Both the position numbers and the translations under genes were made by a program. Below, one piece after another: positions 6,431 to 13,792 of a stretch of DNA of 32,671 bases. Origin of the DNA: Lachnospiraceae bacterium. GTDB taxonomy: Bacteria; Bacillota; Clostridia; Lachnospirales; Lachnospiraceae. The stretch spans positions 1 through 32,671 of the forward strand of contig CAAGPW010000018.1 in the NCBI GenBank assembly GCA_900771955.1. The letters are read 5' to 3'. Numbering within the stretch: position 1 is the stretch's first letter; every line of letters begins with the position of its first letter. The notes beneath the pieces are model-generated. The model saw nothing but the letters and a program-made list of their open reading frames with translations. It was not told the origin of the DNA and did not search any database.

Positions 6431-7855
6431 CTATGCCGGAAACAGCGAATGGACCGGCTGCGGAGGTTCGGTCATACCGACATCGAACAGGGAGATCTGT
6501 TTATAGCCGCTCTCCCGGATATCCCGCGGAATCTGTGTCTTATCCCGCAGCAGATTTTCACAGATGTAGTCTTCTTCGAGTTTCGTGCGGTACATCATTT
6601 TGCCGGAGCAGGTGATGAAGTAGAGGGCGCGTTTTAAGACGACGCCCATTTTCTTTAAGTCAGGGAAATCCAGTCTTGCGGAACGTCTCGCCTGAACGAT
6701 ACGCTTCGCGGATTTGGCACCGATGCCCGGCACACGCAGCAGAGTCTGATATCCTGCACGGTTGATCTCGACCGGAAAATATTCCAGATGGCGCAGTGCC
6801 CAGTCACATTTCGGGTCAAGATAGATGTTAAAGTTGGGATTATCCTCCGAGAGCAGTTCGTTTACCGAAAAATGATAATAACGCAGCAGCCAGTCAGCCT
6901 GATACAGCCGGTGTTCCCGGAGAAGCGGAGGTCCGCCGGGCAGAACCGGGAGGCTGGAATCCTCATTTACGTTGACAAAGGCAGAGTAAAAAACACGTTT
7001 TAATTCAAAATTCCGGTAAAGTCCTTCTGCCACGCTCATGATCTGATAGTCATTTTCCGGAGTGGCACCAATGATCATCTGGGTGCTCTGTCCGGCGGGA
7101 ACAAAATGGGTGGACGGAGCAGACAGATTCCTAAGCGGATGACCGGAAGCAGCGGTGCCGCAGGAGAGAGAATTATTTTTCACGGTATCGCTGCTTAAGG
7201 AGGAGTGTAAATGTGCCGCATCGGTAAGAAGCAGCCGGTTGTCACGAATGCCGTTCTGGATCTGGCGCATGGGCGTTAGGATCGTGTGCCTGGATTTACA
7301 GGGAGCAAGTGTTCGCAGGGAAGCTGAGGTTGGAAGCTCCAGATTGATGCTCATGCGGTCGGCAAGGAAACCGGTTCGCTCGATCAGGGCAGGATCGGCT
7401 CCGGGAATCGCCTTTACATGGATGTATCCGTTAAAATGGTGCTTTACACGAAGCTGGTAGAGGGTCTGATAGATCAGATCCATCGTGTAGTCCGGACTCA
7501 CAAGAATGCCGGAACTTAAAAAAAGTCCTTCGATATAATTACGCCGGTAAAATTCCATGGTAAGTGAACATACCTCGTCCGGTGTAAAGGAGGCACGGGG
7601 GATGTCATTGGTGCAGTTGTTCTGGCAATAGGAACAATTAAAGATGCATTCGTTGGTAAACAGGATCTTTAACAGGGACACACAGCGGCCATCGCCGGAA
7701 AATGTATGGCAGATGCCGGGAGCAATGCAGTTGCCCATTCCACTGCCGTTCCCCTGGCGGTCCACGCCGCTGGAGGTGCAGGCAACATCGTATTTTGCTG
7801 CGTCGGATAAAATCTGTAATTTTTCCATAGTGGTCATTTGCTTTGGAATCTGCAT
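6431..7855 (-). CDS. Radical SAM/helix-hairpin-helix protein, putative DNA modification or repair
   Basis: This 474-residue protein matches the TIGR03916-type radical SAM family linked to DNA repair. The radical SAM cluster motif is C70-x3-C74-x2-C77 (NECIFNCSYCQNN), preceded by a conserved Cys-rich stretch (C26, C43, C49, C58). FVPAGQSTQMIIGATPE marks the core. A DNA-binding HhH motif, LLRVPGIGAKSAKRIV, lies at about 372-387. Near the C-terminus Q453-I-S-L-F457 resembles the sliding-clamp-binding pentapeptide QL[SD]LF. Between MRQIQNGIRD and FVPAGQ there is a low-complexity Ser/Leu-rich insertion of about 40 residues that seems longer than usual. The start at 7855 is chosen for its GGAGGAGG site; an in-frame ATG at 7939 would read through the operator region. 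Two LexA-like boxes lie upstream, suggesting SOS induction. Confidence 0.87.
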   Translation of the reverse strand: MQIPKQMTTMEKLQILSDAAKYDVACTSSGVDRQGNGSGMGNCIAPGICHTFSGDGRCVSLLKILFTNECIFNCSYCQNNCTNDIPRASFTPDEVCSLTMEFYRRNYIEGLFLSSGILVSPDYTMDLIYQTLYQLRVKHHFNGYIHVKAIPGADPALIERTGFLADRMSINLELPTSASLRTLAPCKSRHTILTPMRQIQNGIRDNRLLLTDAAHLHSSLSSDTVKNNSLSCGTAASGHPLRNLSAPSTHFVPAGQSTQMIIGATPENDYQIMSVAEGLYRNFELKRVFYSAFVNVNEDSSLPVLPGGPPLLREHRLYQADWLLRYYHFSVNELLSEDNPNFNIYLDPKCDWALRHLEYFPVEINRAGYQTLLRVPGIGAKSAKRIVQARRSARLDFPDLKKMGVVLKRALYFITCSGKMMYRTKLEEDYICENLLRDKTQIPRDIRESGYKQISLFDVGMTEPPQPVHSLFPA

Positions 7856-7943
7856 GGTAAGCCTCCTCCGGCGTTCTGCTCTCATTAAATGATAAAACGA
7901 AATTCTGATCGTGCTCTGCTTTGTGGCAGATAAAAACAAAACA

Positions 7944-7955
7944 GAACAGATGTTC
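7944..7955 (-). promoter_or_regulatory. LexA (SOS) box upstream of the radical SAM operon
   Basis: GAACAGATGTTC is a near-palindrome matching the Gram-positive LexA core GAAC-N4-GTTC exactly, embedded in AGAACAGATGTTCT. It lies about 90 bp upstream of the radical SAM start codon, where a promoter would be expected. The downstream DNA-repair-like genes make SOS control plausible. Confidence 0.65.
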
Positions 7956-7999
7956 TAAAAACATCATAGCACGCGGGAGAGCAAAAAGCAAGAGAAAAT

Positions 8000-8013
8000 C
8001 GAAAATATGTTCG
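8000..8013. promoter_or_regulatory. Second LexA-like palindrome
   Basis: CGAAAATATGTTCG matches the LexA consensus CGAAC-N4-GTTCG with one mismatch (A for C in the left half), and extends to the palindrome ATCGAA-N6-TTCGAT (7998-8015). It lies 45 bp from the first box and 21 bp upstream of the -35 of the divergent cobalamin promoter, so it could serve either side. Confidence 0.4.
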
Positions 8014-8034
8014 ATGCAAAATCTGGAATAAACA

Positions 8035-8063
8035 TTGCATTTTTCGCGGTTATGTGCTATATT
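8035..8063 (+). promoter_or_regulatory. Sigma-A-type promoter of the cobalamin operon
   Basis: TTGCAT (8035-8040) and TATATT (8058-8063) are separated by exactly 17 bp. A transcript starting near 8070 would begin shortly before the first helix of the cobalamin riboswitch at 8084. The opposite strand upstream holds the divergent repair-operon control region. Confidence 0.75.
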
Positions 8064-8083
8064 ACAAAACAATTGAACAAAAG

Positions 8084-8253
8084 ACAGCAGGTGTCAGATA
8101 AAAAGAATTTTTTGATCTGGTGAAAAGGGAAACAGGTGAGAATCCTGTACGAACTCGTCACTGTATTTAGGGAGCATGCGCCAGAATGTCACTGGGAGAC
8201 CGGGAAGGCAGGCGTGATGTGTGGATCTATGAGCCAGGAGACCTGCCTGCTGT
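8084..8253 (+). promoter_or_regulatory. Cobalamin (B12) riboswitch
   Basis: The conserved core GGGAAACAGGTGAGAATCC occurs at 8127-8145 and is followed by the CGTCACTGTA segment. A GGGAAGGCAGG-like region follows, and then the B12 box GCCAGGAGACCTGCC at 8232-8246. ACAGCAGG at 8084-8091 pairs with CCTGCTGT at 8246-8253 to close the aptamer. The riboswitch binds adenosylcobalamin or a related corrinoid and switches off expression when it is abundant. It precedes a leader terminator (8325-8358) and a B12-related operon beginning with a CbiK-like gene, so a transcriptional-termination mechanism is likely. Confidence 0.95.
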
Positions 8254-8324
8254 GGTGTACGGGAACTGTGTTCCAAGCCACGAGTAATTGGTTGTACGAG
8301 AGAAATGTGTTTTTGAATCTCTTG

Positions 8325-8358
8325 TCCATTTACAGTATATCTTGTAAATGGATTTTTT
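8325..8358 (+). terminator. Riboswitch expression-platform terminator
   Basis: A 10-bp perfect stem (8325-8334 with 8343-8352) and an 8-nt loop are followed by six T residues. A weaker upstream hairpin (ACGAGAG near 8297 pairing with CTCTTGT near 8319) could act as the competing structure. The leader between the aptamer and the CbiK start (8254-8438) contains no gene; a further hairpin GTGG...CCAC spans 8252-8281. Confidence 0.8.
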
Positions 8359-8438
8359 CTTATGGAAAAACAGGGAAATGTATTCTGGCAGGACTTGGTT
8401 TCGTATATGGTTCAAAAAAAATTTGGAGGACAAGAACT

Positions 8439-9428
8439 ATGAAAAAGAAACTCGCAGTATTACTCACGGCAGCCCTGACAGGAGCATTCCTGCTCGCAGG
8501 ATGCGGAAGCAAGGCAGATACCGCTGCCACTACTACAGCTACAGATGAAAAGGAAAGTGTGCAGGCAACCGAAGAAAAGAGTACGGAGGAAGCAGTAGCA
8601 GAAGCTTCTACCGAGCAGGACACAGAAAACGCAGGTGATAAGGTGATTTTAGTAGTAAGCTTTGGAACAAGCTATAACGACAGCAGAGACATTACGATCG
8701 GTGCGATCGAAAATGCGATTACAGCAGCATTTCCGGAGTATGAAGTACGCAGGGCATTTACCAGCCAGATCATCATTGACAAATTAAAGGAACGTGACGG
8801 ACTGGAAATTGACAATGTGGAAGAAGCTCTTGACCGCGCAGTAGCAGACGGCGTAAAGACACTGGTTGTTCAGCCGACTCACCTGATGAGTGGATTTGAG
8901 TATACCGATTTAAAAAATGCACTGGATGGTTACAAGGATAAATTTGATCAGGTCGTACTTGCCGAGCCACTTTTAAGCAGCGATGCGGATTACGAGGCAG
9001 TTGCACAGGCGATCACAGCAGAAACCGCTTCCTATGATGACGGTGAGACTGCGATCTGCTTTATGGGTCATGGAACAGAAGCAGATTCCAACGCTGATTA
9101 TGCAAAGCTTCAGGAAGTGCTTACCGCAGACGGATTTGAAAATTACTACATCGGAACCGTAGAAGCAACTCCGTCCGTAGAGGATCTGATCAATCAGATC
9201 AATGAAGCAGGAAAATACAAAAAAGTTGTATTAAAGCCGCTCATGGTAGTAGCAGGTGACCACGCAAACAATGATATGGCAGGCGACGAGGATGATTCCT
9301 GGAAATCCCAGTTTGAAGCAGCAGGTTACGAAGTAAACTGCATCATCGAGGGACTTGGACAGGATGAAGCGATCCAGAACATTTATGTATCACATACACA
9401 GGCAGCGATCGACAGCCTTGCAGAATAA
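8439..9428 (+). CDS. cbiK: Lipoprotein CbiK-like sirohydrochlorin cobaltochelatase
   Basis: This 329-residue protein has a type II signal peptide (MKKKLAVLLTAALTGAFLLA, then GC with lipobox Cys22), a low-complexity Thr/Glu/Ala linker to about residue 65, and a complete CbiK-type chelatase domain. Metal-site histidines are in QPTHLMSGFEY (His148), CFMGHGT (His211) and VAGDHANNDMAGDEDDSWK (His275). Cytoplasmic CbiK inserts cobalt into sirohydrochlorin early in anaerobic B12 synthesis. A lipidated, extracellular form is unexpected for that role and recalls the exported CbiK of Desulfovibrio, which has been linked to heme. The open frame extends upstream to 8136, but this would cross the riboswitch; the GGAGGA site at 8425-8430 fixes the start. 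It is the first gene of the riboswitch operon, followed after 13 bp by a surface protein. Confidence 0.88.
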   Translation: MKKKLAVLLTAALTGAFLLAGCGSKADTAATTTATDEKESVQATEEKSTEEAVAEASTEQDTENAGDKVILVVSFGTSYNDSRDITIGAIENAITAAFPEYEVRRAFTSQIIIDKLKERDGLEIDNVEEALDRAVADGVKTLVVQPTHLMSGFEYTDLKNALDGYKDKFDQVVLAEPLLSSDADYEAVAQAITAETASYDDGETAICFMGHGTEADSNADYAKLQEVLTADGFENYYIGTVEATPSVEDLINQINEAGKYKKVVLKPLMVVAGDHANNDMAGDEDDSWKSQFEAAGYEVNCIIEGLGQDEAIQNIYVSHTQAAIDSLAE

Positions 9429-9441
9429 GGAGTAATAAGAT

Positions 9442-10503
9442 TTGAAGCAGAAAATAGTTCTATTTTTTGTAGCAGTGATTTTGGGGAGCAGCGCATTTTG
9501 CGCCTCCCCGAAAGCTGTTTTTGCAGAAGAAATGAATACAGAAGCGGCCACGGAAGGAATGGTCGCGACATCGGAAGAGATGGCAGGCGTCGAGAAAGTC
9601 GGCAGTGATGATATGGTACCGGTTACCGGAAGCGAGGTAAAGGATGGCACTTATGAGATCAATGTGGAATCCTCCTCCTCCATGTTTCGTATTGTAAAGG
9701 CGGAGCTTACCGTGCAAAGCGGCAGTATGAGCGCAGTGCTCACATTAAGCGGAACCGGTTATCTGCAGTTATTTATGGGAACCGGCGAGGAAGCGGTGGC
9801 AGCGGATGCGTCAGCGTATATCGGATATGTGGAGGATGCGGATGGCGCATATACCTACACGGTTCCGGTCGAGGCGTTGAATCAGGAGATCGACTGTGCC
9901 GCATTCAGCAAGCGCAAGGAGAAATGGTATGACCGTACTCTGGTATTTGATGCGGCAAGCCTCCCGGCGGATGCGCTTCTTGTAGATCTGACGCCGGCTG
10001 ACGAGGCGGCAACGGAGAGCGAACCGGAAGAGAGTGTGACAGAGAGTACGGAGCAGGACTTAGGAACAGCGGAACCGGCAGAGACAGTTCTTTCGGATGG
10101 CACTTATCAGGTAGACGTTGTACTTTCCGGTGGAAGCGGCAAAGCATCTGTCACGTCTCCGGCAAAGGTTACCGTGAAAGATCATACCGCAGCCGCGACG
10201 ATCGAGTGGAGCAGCCCGCATTACGATTACATGATCGTCGGGGATACGACTTATGAGCCGGTAAATAAAGACGGAAATTCCACATTTGAGATCCCGGTCA
10301 CGGCATGGAATGAGGAAATGACGGTCATTGCGGATACAACGGCGATGAGCGAGCCGCATGAGATCACCTACACGCTGACGTTTGATGAGGATTCCGCAAA
10401 AAAAGACGGAGTTTCCATCCAGTATATCGTGGGGATCTTTGCAGTCTGTTTCCTTGCGGGAACCGGTATTGGATATATGATCTGGAAAAGAAAGAAGAAG
10501 TAA
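9442..10503 (+). CDS. Membrane-anchored surface protein with two NEAT-like domains
   Basis: This 353-residue protein has an N-terminal signal peptide (about residues 1-28). It has two beta-rich domains that each start with a DGTY motif (DGTYEINVESSSSMF and DGTYQVDVVLSGG), a Glu/Thr-rich linker between them (about 180-210), and a C-terminal membrane helix followed by KRKKK. The domain pattern (DGTY start, about 110 residues, YTVPVEALN or FEIPVTAWN, then a LVFD or LTFD end) resembles NEAT-type heme-binding domains, but I cannot confirm the family. The second domain has SSPHYDYMIV and ADTTAMSEPHEI, with Tyr, His and Met as possible ligand residues. The start is TTG, supported by AAGGAG at 9427-9432. 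Its place between an extracellular chelatase and a BtuF-like protein suggests a receptor or shuttle for a corrinoid, tetrapyrrole or metal. Confidence 0.7.
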   Translation: MKQKIVLFFVAVILGSSAFCASPKAVFAEEMNTEAATEGMVATSEEMAGVEKVGSDDMVPVTGSEVKDGTYEINVESSSSMFRIVKAELTVQSGSMSAVLTLSGTGYLQLFMGTGEEAVAADASAYIGYVEDADGAYTYTVPVEALNQEIDCAAFSKRKEKWYDRTLVFDAASLPADALLVDLTPADEAATESEPEESVTESTEQDLGTAEPAETVLSDGTYQVDVVLSGGSGKASVTSPAKVTVKDHTAAATIEWSSPHYDYMIVGDTTYEPVNKDGNSTFEIPVTAWNEEMTVIADTTAMSEPHEITYTLTFDEDSAKKDGVSIQYIVGIFAVCFLAGTGIGYMIWKRKKK

Positions 10504-10504
10504 G

Positions 10505-11662
10505 ATGATACGAAAAAAGCAGATACTTTTTTTGATTTTCATAATGGCAGCAGTGCTTCTGACATCCTGCGGACAAAAGGAGGATGCCGGAAGTCTTGCT
10601 GTGGATGAAAATATCAGCGCATCTCTTACTTACGATCACAGAATGCAGCTTGATTACGCGAAAGAGTTTGCAGTGGATTACTATAATGACGGCTTGGCGC
10701 TGATTACAATATCAGATGGCAGCCGTTTTTTGGTTGTGCCACCAAAGGAAGAGGCACCGGATGATCTTGACTCTGATATCGTGGTGTTAAAACAGCCGGT
10801 CGATCACATTTATCTTGTGGCATCTGCAACTATGGATATGTTCCGGGCGCTTGATGCGCTCGATGCGATCAGTCTTTCCGGGACAAAAAAAGACGGATGG
10901 TATATTGACGAGGCAAGGCAGGCAATGGATAATGGAAGTATCCTTTATGCGGGAAAATACAGCGCGCCGGACTATGAGCAGATCTTAGACACCGGATGTA
11001 ATCTGTCGATCCAGTCAACGATGATCTATCATTCCCCGGAGATCAAGGAAAATCTGGAAAAATTCGGGGTTCCGGTACTGGTCGATCACTCCAGCTATGA
11101 GACACATCCGCTCGGAAGGACGGAGTGGGTGAAATTATATGGCGTGCTCGAGGGAAAGGAAGATGTGGCTGAGCAGGTGTTTGCGGAGCAAAAGGACGCC
11201 GTGGCGGAGGCTTCTGACGGGGAAAATACCGGAAAGACCGTAGCGTTTTTCTATATCACTTCAAATGGCAGTGTAAACGTCCGAAAATCCGGTGACTATG
11301 TTCCGAAAATGATCGAACTTGCGGGCGGAAACTATATTTTTTCCGACCTCGGGGCGGATACAGACGCATCCTCGTCAGTCAATATGCAGATGGAAGAATT
11401 TTACGCGCGCGCGAAGGACGCGGACTATCTGATCTACAACAGTACGATCGAGGGCGAGGTAAAGTCGTTGGACGCGCTTCTCGCAAAGAGTGACCTTCTG
11501 TGCGATTTTAAGGCGGTAAAAGAGGGAAATGTCTTTTGCACAACGCAGAATCTGTATCAGAGATCCATGGAGCTTGGCACAATGACCGGGGATATCCACA
11601 CAATGCTGGAAGGAGGGGAGAATGCCGATGAAACCTATACCTTTTTATTCCGGCTGCAGTAA
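10505..11662 (+). CDS. ABC transporter substrate-binding lipoprotein, BtuF/FhuD-like
   Basis: This 385-residue protein has a lipoprotein signal (FMAAVLLTSC, lipid-anchored Cys at about residue 22) and the two-lobed helical-backbone architecture of class III (BtuF/FepB) binding proteins. Examples are the N-lobe segment VDHIYLVASATMDMFRALD and, after a long helix, the C-lobe segment TVAFFYITSNGSVNVRKSGDYV. It would capture the imported ligand outside the cell and hand it to the permease. Family members bind cobalamin, cobinamide, heme or ferric siderophores; the B12 riboswitch upstream favours a corrinoid or its precursor. It begins one base after the previous stop, and the permease start overlaps its 3' end by 41 bp, indicating a tight operon. 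Confidence 0.87.
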   Translation: MIRKKQILFLIFIMAAVLLTSCGQKEDAGSLAVDENISASLTYDHRMQLDYAKEFAVDYYNDGLALITISDGSRFLVVPPKEEAPDDLDSDIVVLKQPVDHIYLVASATMDMFRALDALDAISLSGTKKDGWYIDEARQAMDNGSILYAGKYSAPDYEQILDTGCNLSIQSTMIYHSPEIKENLEKFGVPVLVDHSSYETHPLGRTEWVKLYGVLEGKEDVAEQVFAEQKDAVAEASDGENTGKTVAFFYITSNGSVNVRKSGDYVPKMIELAGGNYIFSDLGADTDASSSVNMQMEEFYARAKDADYLIYNSTIEGEVKSLDALLAKSDLLCDFKAVKEGNVFCTTQNLYQRSMELGTMTGDIHTMLEGGENADETYTFLFRLQ

Positions 11663-12668
11663 AAAAAAGACGTATGCACTGTTGTATGCAGGTCTTATTT
11701 TGCTGCTTCTTATTCTTGTGGCATGTAATATCTGTATCGGCAGTGTGAATATTCCGCTGCCGGAGGTGTTTTCCATCCTTGGCGGAAAAGAGGCGGGAGA
11801 GACAGTCAAAAACATCATTTTGCAGATCCGGTTCCCGCGGGCGCTTGCGGCGGTCATTTTAGGCGGTGCGCTGGCGCTCTCCGGGTATCTGCTGCAGACG
11901 TTTTTTCACAATCCGCTCGCGGGGCCGTTCGTGCTTGGCATTTCCTCCGGCGCGAAGCTCGTAGTCGCGCTCGTCATGGTATTTTTCCTCGGAAACGCGC
12001 TAAAGATCAGTTCTTTTGCGCTGATCCTTGCGGCGTTCGCGGGGGCGATGATCTCCATGGGATTTGTACTCCTGATTTCAAAAAAACTGCGGCGGATGTC
12101 AATGCTTGTGGTGAGTGGCGTCATGATCGGGTATATCTGCTCGGCGGTCACGGATTTTGTTGTGACGTTTGCAGATGATTCCGATATTGTAAATCTCCAC
12201 AACTGGTCGATGGGCAGTTTTTCCGGGATCTCCTGGGGAAATGTCCGGGTCATGTCGGTGGTCGTCCTTTTGACAGGTGCAGTGACGTTTCTTTTGTCCA
12301 AGCCGATGGGCGCTTATCAGCTCGGGGAGTCCTACGCGAAAAACATGGGTGTCAACATCCGGCTGTTCCGTGTGCTTCTGGTACTGCTTTCAAGTATCCT
12401 GTCCGCGTGTGTGACCGCGTTTGCAGGACCGGTGTCCTTTGTCGGGATCGCGGTTCCGCAGCTCATCAAAAATCTGTTTCGGACGGCAAAACCGATCCTT
12501 ATGATCCCGGCGTGTTTTTTAGGAGGCGGTATCTGCTGTCTGTTCTGTGACCTGATCGCGCGTACACTGTTTGCGCCGACCGAGCTTTCCATCAGTACCG
12601 TGACAGCGGTATTTGGCGCGCCGGTCGTGATTTTTGTCATGATACGCCAGAAAAAGGAGGTAAGATAA
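11622..12668 (+). CDS. FecCD/BtuC-family ABC transporter permease
   Basis: This 348-residue polytopic protein belongs to the FecCD family, which normally has about ten membrane helices. Typical segments are RFPRALAAVILGGALALSG, HNPLAGPFVLGISSGAKL, FAGPVSFVGIAVPQLIKNL and the C-terminal FGAPVVIFVMIRQKKEVR. It forms the translocation pore for the substrate bound by the upstream lipoprotein and is energised by the downstream ATPase. AGGAGGGGAG lies immediately upstream of the ATG at 11622; ATG 11628 is an alternative start. It overlaps the substrate-binding gene. Corrinoid import is inferred from the riboswitch context rather than from the permease sequence. Confidence 0.92.
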   Translation: MPMKPIPFYSGCSKKKTYALLYAGLILLLLILVACNICIGSVNIPLPEVFSILGGKEAGETVKNIILQIRFPRALAAVILGGALALSGYLLQTFFHNPLAGPFVLGISSGAKLVVALVMVFFLGNALKISSFALILAAFAGAMISMGFVLLISKKLRRMSMLVVSGVMIGYICSAVTDFVVTFADDSDIVNLHNWSMGSFSGISWGNVRVMSVVVLLTGAVTFLLSKPMGAYQLGESYAKNMGVNIRLFRVLLVLLSSILSACVTAFAGPVSFVGIAVPQLIKNLFRTAKPILMIPACFLGGGICCLFCDLIARTLFAPTELSISTVTAVFGAPVVIFVMIRQKKEVR

Positions 12669-12673
12669 GCAGC

Positions 12674-13792
12674 ATGGAAACTTACTATTTTTCTGCCAGG
12701 CAGATAACGGTTGGCTACGACGGAAAACCACTGATAAAAGACATTGCACTGAATGTAAAAAAGGGTGAGATCTTAACGCTGATCGGACCAAATGGTGCGG
12801 GAAAATCTACCATATTAAAAAGTATCATCGGGCAGCTTTCTTTGATCGCCGGAACTGTGCTTTTAGATGGAGAGAGCATTGAAAAGATGGAGGCGGCAGC
12901 GCTGGCAAAGAAAATGTCCGTTGTTTTGACCGAGCAGGTGCATACAGAGCTTATGACCTGTGAGGATGTCGTAGAGACCGGGCGTTATCCTTATACCGGG
13001 CGTCTTGGTGTGCTTTCCGAAAAAGATCATGCCGTTGTGCGGGAGGCGATGGAGCTTACAAGAACCACGGCGCTTGCAAAAAAGGATTTTCATTCGGTCA
13101 GTGACGGGGAGAGACAGCGCGTGATGCTGGCGCGCGCGATCGCGCAGGAGCCGGAGATTTTGGTACTCGACGAACCGACGTCTTATCTCGATATCCGCTA
13201 TAAACTGGAATTTTTATCGATCTTGCAGGAGATGGCAAAGACGAAGAAGCGGACAGTCATCATGTCACTGCATGAGCTGGATCTCGCGGAGCGGGTTTCC
13301 GACCGCGTGCTGTGTGTAAAAGGCGCGTATGCCGGGCGGTTCGGGACGCCGGAGGAGGTGTTCACGCCGGGCTATATGAGCGAGCTTTATGATATTACGG
13401 AAGGAACGTTTGATGAAGCGTCAGGCAGGGCGGAACTTCCGCGTGTGACAGGAAAGCCGGAAGTTTTTGTGATCGCGGGCGGCGGAAACGGCGCGCCTGT
13501 TTATCGCAGGCTTCAGCGGGAAAAAATACCGTTTTCGACCGGGATCTTGTGGAAAAATGACATCGATTATCCGGTGGCGTGCGCACTGGCAGCAAAGGTG
13601 ATCGCAGAGGAAGCGTTTGAAACAGTCGACGCACAGACGCTTGCGGCAGCAAAGCGTGAGATCGATCAGTGCGGGCGGGTGCTTTGCCTGTTTTCGGATT
13701 TTGGCGCGTTCAATCAGGCAGACCGGGAGCTTTTGGAGTATGCAAAAAGTCTTGGAAAATCAGTGGAAGGAGAATTGCCATGGCAAAAGTGA
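12674..13792 (+). CDS. ABC transporter ATPase (BtuD/FhuC-like) with C-terminal extension
   Basis: This 372-residue protein has an ordinary nucleotide-binding domain in residues 1 to about 250: Walker A GPNGAGKST, Q-loop region VLTEQVHTELMT, signature VSDGERQR (in place of LSGGQ), Walker B ILVLDEPTSYLD and switch His in SLHELD. Residues from about 255 to 372 form an extra domain that begins PEVFVIAGGGNGAPVYRRL and contains a Rossmann-like pattern (GGGNGAPVY, VLCLFSDFGAFN). The role of this domain is not known to me; it may sense a ligand or nucleotide. The protein powers the BtuC-like permease. It ends 13 bp inside the cobyric acid synthase gene, which couples uptake to biosynthesis. A long 13-bp gap separates the AGGAGG site from the ATG. 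Confidence 0.88.
   Translation: METYYFSARQITVGYDGKPLIKDIALNVKKGEILTLIGPNGAGKSTILKSIIGQLSLIAGTVLLDGESIEKMEAAALAKKMSVVLTEQVHTELMTCEDVVETGRYPYTGRLGVLSEKDHAVVREAMELTRTTALAKKDFHSVSDGERQRVMLARAIAQEPEILVLDEPTSYLDIRYKLEFLSILQEMAKTKKRTVIMSLHELDLAERVSDRVLCVKGAYAGRFGTPEEVFTPGYMSELYDITEGTFDEASGRAELPRVTGKPEVFVIAGGGNGAPVYRRLQREKIPFSTGILWKNDIDYPVACALAAKVIAEEAFETVDAQTLAAAKREIDQCGRVLCLFSDFGAFNQADRELLEYAKSLGKSVEGELPWQK

Noticed and set aside
8000..8013. Treating the second palindrome as a firm LexA site for the cobalamin promoter
   Set aside because: It has one mismatch in a key half-site position and B12 operons are not known to be SOS-controlled. Kept only as a low-confidence site.
8136..8438. N-terminal extension of the CbiK reading frame upstream to 8136
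   Set aside because: It runs through the cobalamin riboswitch and its terminator, has no ribosome binding site, and would destroy the lipoprotein signal at 8439.
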